From: Geoalkalibacter ferrihydriticus DSM 17813
Lineage (GTDB): Bacteria > Desulfobacterota > Desulfuromonadia > Desulfuromonadales > Geoalkalibacteraceae
Direction of reading: 5' to 3'
DNA: 64,000 nucleotides
NCBI RefSeq assembly: GCF_000820505.1
Contig: NZ_JWJD01000005.1
Span: 116,015 to 180,014, forward strand
Shown here: in pieces, positions 53,883-64,000 of the stretch
Position numbering within the stretch: the first letter of the stretch is position 1
Layout: every line of letters starts with the position of its first letter
Program-made: the position numbers and the translations under genes
The notes under the pieces: generated by a model
The model's input: the letters and a program-made list of their open reading frames with translations, nothing else
Told to the model about the DNA's origin: nothing
Database searches by the model: none

Positions 53883-55469
53883 ATGAAAATCCTGGTTTCC
53901 GACAAGCTCTCCGCGGAGGGTTTGCGCATCTTCGAGGAAACCGAAGGCATCGAGGTGGATTATCTCCCCGGCGCCGAACGCCAGGAGCTTCTGCAGCATG
54001 TGGCGCAGGCCGATGCTCTGGTGGTGCGGGCCGGCACCCAGGTGGATGCTGAACTTTTCGATGCCGCGCCCCGCTTGAGGGTCATCGGCCGTGCCGGAAT
54101 CGGTGTTGAAAACGTGGACCTGGCTGCCGCCAATCACAAAGGGGTGGTGGTCATGAATACCCCTTTCGGTAGCGCCATTACTTCCGCCGAGCACACCCTG
54201 GCCATGCTCATGGCCCTGGCCCGCAACATCCCCGCAGCCGATAAGGCCGTCAAGGATGGCATTTGGTCCAAGACCGATTCCCCCGGCGTGGAGATCTCCG
54301 GAAAAATTCTGGGAGTCGTCGGCGCCGGCAAGATCGGGCGCTTGGTGATTGAACGGGCCCTTGGGTTGAAGATGCGGGTTCTGGTGCACGACCCCTATCT
54401 GAGCTCTGAGATGGTTCACCAGTTGGGCGCCGAGCCGGTTGATTTTTCCAAAATCCTGGCGCGCAGCGATTTTATCACCTTGCACGTTCCTCTGAATTCC
54501 GAAACCTTTCAGTTGCTTGACGAAAACGCCCTGGGTCGGGTCAAGCCGGGTTGTCGGATCATTAATTGCGCCCAGGGCGGGCTGGTCGACGAGGCCGCCC
54601 TGGCTCGGGCCATCGGCACCGGACGCGTGGCCGGTGCCGCCCTCGACGTGTTTGCCAAAGAGCCCCCCGATCCCGAGAACCCGCTGCTCCAACTTGATCA
54701 GGTGATCTGTACGCCGCATCTGCGTACATCTTCCGTCGATGCGCAGATCAATGTCTCGCTGCAGGTGGCTCATCAGGTGGTTGATTTTCTGCTGCGCGGA
54801 GTGATCGTCAACGCCCTCAACGTACCCTGTGTCAGCGCCGAATTGCTGCCGGTGATGCGCCCTTATTTTGAACTGGCGGAAAAACTCGGTGCTTTTCAGG
54901 CGCAGCTCAATCCCCGTGGTCTGAAGCGGGTGACCATCGAATATGCCGGAGATATCGTCGATTTTCCCACCGCGCCCATGACCATGGCGCTGCTCAAAGG
55001 GCTCATGGGCCCTTTGCTCGGCGAAGTGGTCAATTACGTCAACGCGCCTCATCTGGCTCGGGAGCGGGGCATCGCCGTGGTTGAGGTCAGCAATCCCTCG
55101 GCCGAAGGCTACTCCAACCTGATCCGACTCACCGTGGACGCCGGCGAAACCCGGCGGGTGGTGGCCGGGGCGCTGTTCGACGGCCGCGACATGCGTATCG
55201 TGCGTATCGACGATCACCAGCTGGAGGCCATGCCCCAAGGCCATATTCTGGTGCTGCTCAATGTTGATCGTCCCGGCGTCATCGGTTTTATCGGCCAGAT
55301 ACTTGCCGAGGCCGAAATCAATATCGCCATGATGAATCTGTCTCGCCGTACCAAAAGGGGCGGTGAGGCGGTATCCCTTATAACTGTCGACAGCCCGGTG
55401 CCCGAATCCGTGCTGGCTCGATTGCTTGGCCATGAGAGTATTCTTTCGGCTGTGCAGGTCGAGTTGTAA
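53883..55469 (+). CDS. serA: D-3-phosphoglycerate dehydrogenase (long form)
   Basis: First step of serine synthesis: oxidises 3-phosphoglycerate with NAD+. The 528-residue protein is the long form: catalytic and nucleotide-binding domains (GRAGIGVENVDLAAA, NAD loop VVGAGKIGRLV, TLHVPLNSETF, CAQGGLVDEAAL), an intervening ASB domain (about 320-450) and a C-terminal ACT domain (ILVLLNVDRPGVIGFIG). The active-site His normally seen as TPHLG appears as TPHLR. GGGAGAGG precedes the ATG. It leads a serA-hisZ-purA group. Confidence 0.96.
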   Translation: MKILVSDKLSAEGLRIFEETEGIEVDYLPGAERQELLQHVAQADALVVRAGTQVDAELFDAAPRLRVIGRAGIGVENVDLAAANHKGVVVMNTPFGSAITSAEHTLAMLMALARNIPAADKAVKDGIWSKTDSPGVEISGKILGVVGAGKIGRLVIERALGLKMRVLVHDPYLSSEMVHQLGAEPVDFSKILARSDFITLHVPLNSETFQLLDENALGRVKPGCRIINCAQGGLVDEAALARAIGTGRVAGAALDVFAKEPPDPENPLLQLDQVICTPHLRTSSVDAQINVSLQVAHQVVDFLLRGVIVNALNVPCVSAELLPVMRPYFELAEKLGAFQAQLNPRGLKRVTIEYAGDIVDFPTAPMTMALLKGLMGPLLGEVVNYVNAPHLARERGIAVVEVSNPSAEGYSNLIRLTVDAGETRRVVAGALFDGRDMRIVRIDDHQLEAMPQGHILVLLNVDRPGVIGFIGQILAEAEINIAMMNLSRRTKRGGEAVSLITVDSPVPESVLARLLGHESILSAVQVEL

Positions 55470-55508
55470 ATCGGCGACCGGATTGTCTTGAAAGGATTTT
55501 GCGCGTCC

Positions 55509-58120
<2,612 letters not shown>

Positions 58121-58183
58121 CCTTCCGGAAAATTCGCGGGAGCGGCAGAAAAAACGAAAAAAGCAAAAAAAGTAAAAAAAAAG

Positions 58184-58212
58184 TTGACGCGCACAATCGG
58201 TTCATATATAAC
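58184..58212 (+). promoter_or_regulatory. tRNA operon promoter with A-rich UP element
   Basis: TTGACG, 17 nt, TATAAC, 15 bp before tRNA-Lys. The 35 bp upstream of the -35 are almost all A, an UP-element-like tract as found at strong stable-RNA promoters. Confidence 0.85.
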
Positions 58213-58227
58213 AGGCTTCCGTTGCGC

Positions 58228-58303
58228 GAGCCGCTAGCTCAGTTGGTAGAGCATCTGACTTTTAATCAGATGGTCGTAGGTTCGACTCCTACGCGGCTCA
58301 CCA
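58228..58303 (+). tRNA. tRNA-Lys (anticodon TTT)
   Basis: 76-nt cloverleaf with encoded CCA. Acceptor GAGCCGC pairs with GCGGCTC; anticodon loop CTTTTAA with TTT at 58261-58263; T-arm GTAGGTTCGACTCCTAC. Confidence 0.97.
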
Positions 58304-58307
58304 CTCA

Positions 58308-58385
58308 GTCCCCATCGTCTAGCCCGGCCCAGGACACCGGCCTTTCACGTCGGCGACGGGGGTTCGAATCCCCCTGGGGACGCCA
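58308..58385 (+). tRNA. tRNA-Glu (anticodon TTC)
   Basis: 78-nt cloverleaf with encoded CCA, four bases after tRNA-Lys. Acceptor GTCCCCA pairs with TGGGGAC; anticodon loop CTTTCAC with TTC at 58344-58346. Confidence 0.96.
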
Positions 58386-58390
58386 ACATT

Positions 58391-58426
58391 AACAGCCCCG
58401 TTGCCCCTTCGGCGACGGGGCTGTTT
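58391..58426 (+). terminator. Terminator of the tRNA operon
   Basis: AACAGCCCCGT and ACGGGGCTGTT form an 11-bp stem ending in TTT, six bases after the CCA of tRNA-Glu. Confidence 0.8.
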
Positions 58427-58455
58427 CCGTTTGGAAATGTGCCGAAATCTAAGTT

Positions 58456-58908
58456 ATGAGCGAATCTGAGAATTTTGTCGATATTTTCACCGATGGTGCC
58501 TGCTCGGGCAACCCCGGACCCGGTGGCTGGGGCGCGGTGCTGCGCTACAATGGCCATGAGAAGGAACTTTCGGGTTACGCGGCGCAAACCACCAACAATC
58601 GCATGGAGCTGACTGCGGCCATCGAGGCTCTGGCGGCCCTGAAGCGGCCTTGCCGAGTGCGTCTGACCACGGATTCGGAATACGTCAAAAAGGGCATCAC
58701 CGAGTGGTCGCCGGCCTGGATCCGGCGCGGTTGGAAGAACTCGCAAAAAAAGGATGTTGCCAACCGCGACCTGTGGGAGCCGCTGCTGGCTCTGTGCGCC
58801 AAGCATCAGGTGGAATGGCATTGGGTGCGTGGTCACACCGGCCACCCGGAAAATGAGCGCTGCGATGAACTGGCGCGCCGGGCCATAGCCGAGGCAAGCG
58901 CGCGCTGA
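58456..58908 (+). CDS. rnhA: Ribonuclease HI
   Basis: Cuts RNA in RNA-DNA hybrids. The 150-residue protein has the RNase HI catalytic residues in [17 protein letters not shown] (Asp13), the Glu of [13 protein letters not shown], the Asp of LTTDSEYV and the C-terminal [17 protein letters not shown]. Length is normal. No clear ribosome-binding site lies before the ATG. Followed by a terminator. Confidence 0.96.
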   Translation: MSESENFVDIFTDGACSGNPGPGGWGAVLRYNGHEKELSGYAAQTTNNRMELTAAIEALAALKRPCRVRLTTDSEYVKKGITEWSPAWIRRGWKNSQKKDVANRDLWEPLLALCAKHQVEWHWVRGHTGHPENERCDELARRAIAEASAR

Positions 58909-58958
58909 AATCCGACCCCGCTGGACACCCCCCGATCTTGTGCTATCATCTCTTCTAT

Positions 58959-58993
58959 ACAGCCCCCTGACCCGTTCAGCGGGGCTGTTTTTG
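58959..58993 (+). terminator. Terminator of rnhA
   Basis: ACAGCCCC-CTGA pairs with TCAG-GGGGCTGT (one bulged C), then TTTTT. Confidence 0.88.
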
Positions 58994-59057
58994 CCTTCGG
59001 CGCCGTTTCCCTCACGCTGCGCCTCCCGCACTGACTTTCTTTTTCGGTGGAATCCTC

Positions 59058-59519
59058 ATGCCTCTGATTCTGGCCGCATCCGCTGTCGCCCTTTCCCCGC
59101 CAACCGGGGATCTGCCCCCCGCCGCCGAATCCTTGGCGGCTCTGGGGCTTTATGCGCTGTTGGCGGTGCTTCTCGTCGCCTTTCTCATGGGCTTGTCTTG
59201 GCTGCTTGGGCACAGGACGCACAGTTCTCTGAAGCAAGCGCCCTATGAATCAGGGGTGGCACCGACCGGCGGTGCGTATCTGCGCGCGCCCGCACCTTTT
59301 TTCCTGGTGGCCATCTTCTTCATCATTTTTGCCGTCGATGCGGTGTTCATTCTCTCCTGGGCGGTGGCCTGGGATATTCTCGGCTGGGCGGGGCTCGCAC
59401 AGGTCGGCTTTTTCATCGCCATAGTGCTTCTGGGCCTGGTGCATCTGTGGAAAACCGGGGGGCTTGACTGGCACCCTAGCGCACAGGGGCGTATGCGTGG
59501 CAGGGGAGGCGGAGAGTGA
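59058..59519 (+). CDS. nuoA: NADH-quinone oxidoreductase subunit A (second cluster)
   Basis: First gene of a second complex I operon. The 153-residue protein has three membrane helices and the loop YESGVAPTG, in which the Cys seen in nuo-1 NuoA (YECGMD) is replaced by Ser. The N-terminus is extended by a hydrophobic segment. Its stop overlaps the GTG start of the fused nuoBCD gene. Confidence 0.9.
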   Translation: MPLILAASAVALSPPTGDLPPAAESLAALGLYALLAVLLVAFLMGLSWLLGHRTHSSLKQAPYESGVAPTGGAYLRAPAPFFLVAIFFIIFAVDAVFILSWAVAWDILGWAGLAQVGFFIAIVLLGLVHLWKTGGLDWHPSAQGRMRGRGGGE

Positions 59520-61900
59520 GGGAGGAACTGCCCGACAACATCTGGCTCGCCAATCTCGATGAGGCGGTCAACTGGGCGCGCAGCAACAGCCTGTGGCCCA
59601 TGTTTTTCGGCTTGTCCTGCTGTTTCGTTGAAATGATGACGAGCATGACGCCGCGTCACGATCTGGCGCGCTTCGGTGCCGAGGTGTTGCGTGGCAGCCC
59701 GCGGCAGGCCGACCTGATGGTGATCTCCGGTACGCCATTTAAAAAAATGGGCCCGACCATCCTGCGCCTCTACGAGCAGATGGCCAATCCCAAATGGGTC
59801 ATGTCCATGGGCAGTTGCGCCAACTCGGGCGGCATGTACGACTGCTACAGCGTCATCCAGGGCGTCAACCAGATTCTGCCGGTGGATGTCTATGTTCCCG
59901 GCTGCCCGCCGCGCCCCGAAGCATTCATCGAGGGGCTGATGAGGTTGCAGGAAAAGATCCGCCGCGAGGAGCGCCCGACACGCAGCATCCTCGGCCTCAA
60001 GGGCGGCAGCGAAGGGACCACCCGCCCGGTGCTGGTCGACGGGCTGAGCAAAAGCCGCGATCCGCGCGGTCCCGGCTACGGTAACAGCGCGGTGCGCGGC
60101 ACCTCCATGCAGTCCCCGCGTTTCTGGCAGAGTCGCTCCTCTCTCATGTGGCGGCCGCCGCAACCGCGGGTGGCGTTCGCGCCGGGCACCTCCGATGTGT
60201 GCCGCGCGGTTCATGAACGTTTCGGGGCGCGGGTGCGCATTGACGAGGCGGCGGCGGATATGCCGACCTTTGTCGCCGCGCCCGAGGTCGCGCTTTCTTT
60301 GCTGGGTTTTCTCAAACAGGAGGCGCCAACCCGTTTCCAACGTCTGGAGGATCTCAGCGCCGTTGACGAGAGCGCGCGCAAGCTTCCCCCGCAAGAGCGC
60401 TTCACCCTGGTTTATCATCTTCTGAGCTTTGATAAGCCCGGCTATGCACGGGTCAAGGTGCCGGTGAAAGAGGGCGTCGAAGTTCCTTCCCTGACTCCTC
60501 TGTGGTCTTCGGCCAACTGGTATGAGCGCGAAGTGTTCGACATGTTCGGTGTGCGCTTTGCCGGCCACCCCAACCTCCATCGCATCCTCATGCCGACCTC
60601 CTGGGTGGGGCACCCCCTGCGCAAAGAGCATCCCGCCCGTGGTACGGACATGCCGGCCTACACGGCCGCGACCGCGGCAACCATGATTCCAGCCGACGCA
60701 ACGGAGTTCTTCAAGGGACGCCGCCTCGCCGATGACGAGCAGACCATGCTGCTCAACCTGGGCCCCCAGCATACCGGCACCCACGGCGTGCTGCGGCTGA
60801 TTCTCAAGCTCGCCGGAGAAGAGCTGCGGGATGTCGATGCCGATATCGGCTATCACCACCGCGCTGCCGAAAAAATCGGCGAGCGCCAGCACTGGAACCA
60901 GTTTATTCCCTACACCGACCGCATCGACTACCTCTCCGGGGCCATGAATAACCTGGCCTATCTCTATCCTCTGGAAACTCTGCTCGGTGTCGAAGTCCCC
61001 GAGCGTGCCCAGTACATCCGCGTTCTTTTATGCGAACTGTTCCGCATTGCCAATCACCTGGTGTGGCTCGGCACCTTCGCCCATGACGTCGGCGCCATGA
61101 CCCCGGTGTTCTACGCCTTCGAATCGCGAGAGAAAATCTTCGACATTGTCGAAATGATTACCGGCGGGCGCATGCACCCCGCCTGGTTGCGCATCGGCGG
61201 GGTGCCCGAGGACCTGCCCCAGGGCTGGCAGGCCGTGGTGGATTCCTTCACCCGCGATTTTGACCAGAGGCTCGACGAATTCGACAAACTGCTCAGCGAC
61301 GGCCCCATTTTCCGCGCTCGCACCGAGGGGGTCGGCGTGGTGTCCCGGGATGAAGCTGTGGACTGGGGGATGAGCGGTCCCAATTTGCGCGCCTGCGGTT
61401 TGGACTGGGACCTGCGGCGCAAAATGCCCTACGGCGGCTATGAAAAGTTCGACTTCGAGGTGGTGACTGCCACGGGCGGCGACTGTTTCGCCCGCTATCA
61501 GGTCCGCCTCGGCGAGATGCGCCAGAGCCTCGGTATTGTCAGACAGGCGGCGGCGAACATGCCTGCCGGCGCCTGGATGACGGACGATTACCGCTACGCC
61601 TACCCGCGGCGCGAGGACGGGCTCAATGATATCGAAAGCCTCATTGCCCATTTTGTCAACGTTTCACGCGGTCCCGCGCCGCCTCAGGGTGAGTGTTACC
61701 GGGGGATCGAATCGAGCAAGGGTGAGTGCGGCTACTATCTGGTCAGTGACGGCGAGAGCGTTCCTTATCGGCTGCGCATCCGCACGCCAAGCTTTGCCCA
61801 CCTGCAAATGGTGCCGCTGTTGAGCCGCGGCTGGTTGCTGGCCGATCTCATTGCAATCCTGGGTTCCATCGATTTCGTGTTGGCGGATTTGGACCGTTAG
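59516..61900 (+). CDS. nuoBCD: Fused NADH-quinone oxidoreductase subunits B, C and D
   Basis: One 794-residue protein combines three complex I subunits. Residues 1-165 are NuoB with N2 ligands in [19 protein letters not shown] and VPGCPPRPE. After a linker, residues 215-375 are NuoC ([28 protein letters not shown]). Residues 405-794 are NuoD ([20 protein letters not shown] to DFVLADLDR). Such fusions are known in Geobacter-type genomes. The start is GTG, overlapping nuoA as GTGA, with GGAGGCGGA upstream. There is no frameshift, so the fusion is genuine. Confidence 0.95.
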   Translation: MREELPDNIWLANLDEAVNWARSNSLWPMFFGLSCCFVEMMTSMTPRHDLARFGAEVLRGSPRQADLMVISGTPFKKMGPTILRLYEQMANPKWVMSMGSCANSGGMYDCYSVIQGVNQILPVDVYVPGCPPRPEAFIEGLMRLQEKIRREERPTRSILGLKGGSEGTTRPVLVDGLSKSRDPRGPGYGNSAVRGTSMQSPRFWQSRSSLMWRPPQPRVAFAPGTSDVCRAVHERFGARVRIDEAAADMPTFVAAPEVALSLLGFLKQEAPTRFQRLEDLSAVDESARKLPPQERFTLVYHLLSFDKPGYARVKVPVKEGVEVPSLTPLWSSANWYEREVFDMFGVRFAGHPNLHRILMPTSWVGHPLRKEHPARGTDMPAYTAATAATMIPADATEFFKGRRLADDEQTMLLNLGPQHTGTHGVLRLILKLAGEELRDVDADIGYHHRAAEKIGERQHWNQFIPYTDRIDYLSGAMNNLAYLYPLETLLGVEVPERAQYIRVLLCELFRIANHLVWLGTFAHDVGAMTPVFYAFESREKIFDIVEMITGGRMHPAWLRIGGVPEDLPQGWQAVVDSFTRDFDQRLDEFDKLLSDGPIFRARTEGVGVVSRDEAVDWGMSGPNLRACGLDWDLRRKMPYGGYEKFDFEVVTATGGDCFARYQVRLGEMRQSLGIVRQAAANMPAGAWMTDDYRYAYPRREDGLNDIESLIAHFVNVSRGPAPPQGECYRGIESSKGECGYYLVSDGESVPYRLRIRTPSFAHLQMVPLLSRGWLLADLIAILGSIDFVLADLDR

Positions 61901-61931
61901 GAGCCAAATCCGCCAACACGGATCAACTCGG

Positions 61932-62468
61932 ATGAACATCGATCAGGGCGGATTCAAGCGGAAAAGCGAAGGGGTTGGTTTGGTGGAACTGTTGCCTCAA
62001 GATCAGGTCGATGTCTGGAAAAAGCGGGTTGCGGGGCATGCTCATCCCATGGAGTTTGCCATCGATTTGTTGCGTGCGATTCAGGCACATCACGGCTGGG
62101 TGCCCGACGCGGGGGTGGAGTTGGCGGCGGAAATCCTGGGAACCACGCCCCTCAAGGTGGAGGAATTGGCCACCTTCTACGACAAGATTTATCGCCGGCC
62201 GGTGGGGCGTCGGGTGATTCGCTTGTGCGACTCGATCTGCTGCTGGAGCCGCGGGGGGGTGGAACTCGCTGTCTATCTTCAGGACAAATTGGGCATCGCC
62301 CTGGGCGAGACCAGCGCCGATGGAGCTTTTACCTTGCTGCCGAGCTGCTGCCTCGGCGCCTGCGGCGACGCGCCGGCGATGATGATCGGCCTTAAGACCT
62401 ACGGCAATCTGAGTCCGGAGCGTATCGACCAGATCCTCTCTGCAGAGGCCGATGAGGCGCGTCCATGA
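61932..62468 (+). CDS. nuoE: NADH-quinone oxidoreductase subunit E
   Basis: 24-kDa-type subunit with a 2Fe-2S cluster. The four ligands are in LCDSICCWSRGG (CX4C) and SCCLGACGDAP (CX3C). Length about 178 residues from the ATG given; GTG at 61983, after AAGGGG, is a possible shorter start that would trim 17 poorly conserved residues. Its end overlaps nuoF by four bases. Confidence 0.92.
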   Translation: MNIDQGGFKRKSEGVGLVELLPQDQVDVWKKRVAGHAHPMEFAIDLLRAIQAHHGWVPDAGVELAAEILGTTPLKVEELATFYDKIYRRPVGRRVIRLCDSICCWSRGGVELAVYLQDKLGIALGETSADGAFTLLPSCCLGACGDAPAMMIGLKTYGNLSPERIDQILSAEADEARP

Positions 62469-63799
62469 AGGATTATCCGCAAATTCTCTTCAAAAACCGC
62501 CGCCCGGGGGAGACCCTGTTTCTCGACGGTTATCGCGCGGCAGGCGGCTATGGGGCGTTGAAGAAGGCCCTGACGCAGATGACGCCGCAAGAGGTCATCG
62601 ACGAGGTGAAGAACGCCGGACTGCGCGGGCGCGGCGGCTCGGGTTTTCCCACCGGGCAGAAGTGGGCGTTTTTTCCCGCCCAAAAGGCCGGGGTCAAATA
62701 CCTGGTGTGCAACGGCGATGAAATGGAGCCCGGTACCTATAAAGACCGGCAGTTGCTGTTGGCCGATCCTCATCAGCTCATCGAGGGAATGATCATCGCC
62801 GCCTATGCTTTGCAGATCGATATCGGCTATATCTTTTTGCGTTATGCCTACGAGGATTGCGCACGGCGCGTCGAGCGCGCTATAGCCGAGGCCCGGCAGG
62901 CGGGCTATTTGGGGAACGACATTCTCGGCTCGGGCTTTTTTTGTGACCTGCGCTTGCATCGCAGCGCCGGGCGTTACATTCTCGGCGAGGAAACCGCTCT
63001 GCTCAACGGTCTCGAGGGGCGCCGTCCCAATCCGCGCGCCAAGCCGCCTTTCCCGGTCAACCAGGGCTTGTTCGATCGGCCGACGGTTATCAACAACGTG
63101 GAAACCCTGGCCAACGTGCCGCACATCATCAATGGCGGCGCCGATTGGTACCGGGGCGTGGCGCTGACCGCGGAGGGCGCGGGCAGCAAGATTTTCGGTC
63201 TTTCCGGGCACCTGGAAGCCACCCCCTGCGTTGAACTGCCCCTGGGAGTGCCTTTGGGCGAGATCATTGAGCACTACGGCGGCGGGGTCTGGCGCGGGCG
63301 GCGTTTCAAGGCCTGCCTGCCGGGCGGCGCGTCGACGCCTTATCTGACCCGCGCGCATCTCGATCTGCCCATGGACTTCGATGCCGTGCAAGGCGCGCGC
63401 AGCCGTTTGGGTACCGCCTGCATCACTGTTTTCGATGACCGCACCTGCATGCTGGCCGCGACTCTCAACCTCATCCGATTTTTTGCGCGGGAAAGCTGTG
63501 GCTGGTGCACTCCCTGCCGCGATGGCCTGGTCATGGTCACCTGGCTGCTGGAGAAGATCGAAGGCGGCACGGCAAGCATGGATGACGTTTACATGCTGCA
63601 GGATCAGATGCGCAACATCAGCGGTCAGGCCATGACCGGGGCCATGTGGGGACCCATGCGCGGAGAGTACGTGTTCAAGGTCGGCAGCCGCGCTTTCTGT
63701 CCCCTGGCCGACGGCGCCATGGCACCGGTGGAGGCTCTGCTGCGCCTGTTCCGGGACGAAGTGGAAGATCATGTGAAGCAGGGCCGGTGCCCGTTTTAG
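62465..63799 (+). CDS. nuoF: NADH-quinone oxidoreductase subunit F (NADH and FMN binding)
   Basis: Takes the hydride from NADH to FMN and on to cluster N3. The 444-residue protein has the NADH/FMN-binding GRGGSGFPTGQKW, the FMN loop YLVCNGDEMEPGTYKDR and the N3 motif ESCGWCTPCRDG. nuoG would be expected next but no coding sequence follows within the window; the last 200 bp are repeats. Confidence 0.96.
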   Translation: MKDYPQILFKNRRPGETLFLDGYRAAGGYGALKKALTQMTPQEVIDEVKNAGLRGRGGSGFPTGQKWAFFPAQKAGVKYLVCNGDEMEPGTYKDRQLLLADPHQLIEGMIIAAYALQIDIGYIFLRYAYEDCARRVERAIAEARQAGYLGNDILGSGFFCDLRLHRSAGRYILGEETALLNGLEGRRPNPRAKPPFPVNQGLFDRPTVINNVETLANVPHIINGGADWYRGVALTAEGAGSKIFGLSGHLEATPCVELPLGVPLGEIIEHYGGGVWRGRRFKACLPGGASTPYLTRAHLDLPMDFDAVQGARSRLGTACITVFDDRTCMLAATLNLIRFFARESCGWCTPCRDGLVMVTWLLEKIEGGTASMDDVYMLQDQMRNISGQAMTGAMWGPMRGEYVFKVGSRAFCPLADGAMAPVEALLRLFRDEVEDHVKQGRCPF

Positions 63800-63811
63800 G
63801 GAGAAAATCGT

Positions 63812-63876
63812 CCTTTGTCCCTGGTCCTTGGTCCTTTGTTTAAAACCAAGAACCAAGGGACAAAGGAAAAAGGACA
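63812..63876 (+). repeat. GTCCTTTGTCCCTGG-type inverted repeat after nuoF
   Basis: CCTTTGTCCCTGGTCCTTGG at the left faces CCAAGAACCAAGGGACAAAGG at the right, giving an imperfect hairpin. Similar GACCAAGGACCAA sequence forms the end of modA. May serve as a terminator, but the T-run is poor. Confidence 0.55.
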
Positions 63877-64000
63877 GTAACGATTCAGCGGCAACGTCCG
63901 AGAGCACCGCAGGGTGCGGCGGTTGAGTGCTGCGGCAAATGTTTGAGCCGTAGGTGAGTTTTTGCCGCACGCGATGCCGCCGTACCCTGCGGTGCATGCT
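63877..64000 (+). mobile_element. 134-bp GTAAC palindromic element, cut by the window edge
   Basis: The first 124 bp of a full-length copy (GTAACGATTCAGC ... GTGCATGCT); the missing part should read GAACAGTTAC. Left flank AAAGGACA. Confidence 0.82.

Noticed and set aside
59243..60892. 549-codon open frame on the minus strand
   Set aside because: Antisense to nuoA and nuoBCD; no family features.

Overview
The window reads as chromosomal DNA of a GC-rich, anaerobic, nitrogen-fixing member of the Desulfuromonadia (Geobacter / Desulfuromonas / Geoalkalibacter type). Reasons: serA-hisZ-purA order, an ANTAR-type response regulator with sigma-54 nif promoters as known for Geobacter nitrogen control, a NuoB-C-D fusion, chemoreceptors with metal-binding domains, a probable selenoprotein and a tRNA 2-selenouridine synthase. 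I cannot fix the genus. There is no rRNA, CRISPR array, prophage or transposase gene.

Layout. 1-6.3 kb: a leftward tetR / outer-membrane factor / adaptor / RND pump operon with ATGA overlaps and a palindromic operator on its own promoter, then a divergent MFS exporter. 6.3-8.7 kb: a probable sigma-54 promoter, an ANTAR response regulator, draT and draG (reversible ADP-ribosylation of nitrogenase reductase). 8.7-20.8 kb: a complex I operon nuoABCDHIJK, an MrpD-like antiporter subunit, a small membrane protein, a second MrpD-like subunit with a NuoL-like tail, nuoM and nuoN; it has no nuoEFG. 21-22.4 kb: a cysteine-rich radical SAM protein. 22.5-30 kb: nifH, nifD, nifK, nifX, a nif ferredoxin, a second NifX-like protein and nifB; 29.6-32.1 kb: modABC. 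32.1-38.3 kb: a glutamine amidotransferase-like protein, two chemoreceptors (one with a CZB-like domain, one with hemerythrin) and between them a rhodanese gene with an in-frame UGA that looks like selenocysteine. 38.5-39.8 kb: nifV. 39.9-53.7 kb: initiator tRNA, selU, signalling genes (GGDEF-EAL, Hpt, FapA, HDOD), a GluR0-like ligand-gated channel, pepA and a cold-shock gene. 53.9-58.4 kb: serA, hisZ, purA, tRNA-Lys, tRNA-Glu. 58.5-64 kb: rnhA and the start of a second complex I operon (nuoA, fused nuoBCD, nuoE, nuoF).

How the parts work together. nifH, nifB and nifV each have a -24/-12 promoter followed by a leader with the same RNA plan: a hairpin, then an AGGC-hexaloop-GCC hairpin whose 3' arm is also the 5' arm of an intrinsic terminator. 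Nearly all the hexaloops carry A at position 1 and G at position 4, the described signature of ANTAR protein targets. The ANTAR regulator at 6.4 kb, co-transcribed with draTG, is the obvious candidate reader, so transcription start, read-through and enzyme activity of nitrogenase would all be controlled from this region. nifH and nifB have two such attenuators in tandem. nifE and nifN are not in the window.

The intergenic regions are full of repeats. The main family is a 134-bp palindrome with terminal inverted repeats beginning GTAAC; one copy has a perfect 8-bp target-site duplication and others have near-perfect ones, so it looks like a MITE, possibly moved by an IS66-type transposase. Three other repeat families (49-bp GTAGGGGC, TTCACCGC-type, and a GACCAAGGACCAA type) also lie between genes, some inside the nif operon.
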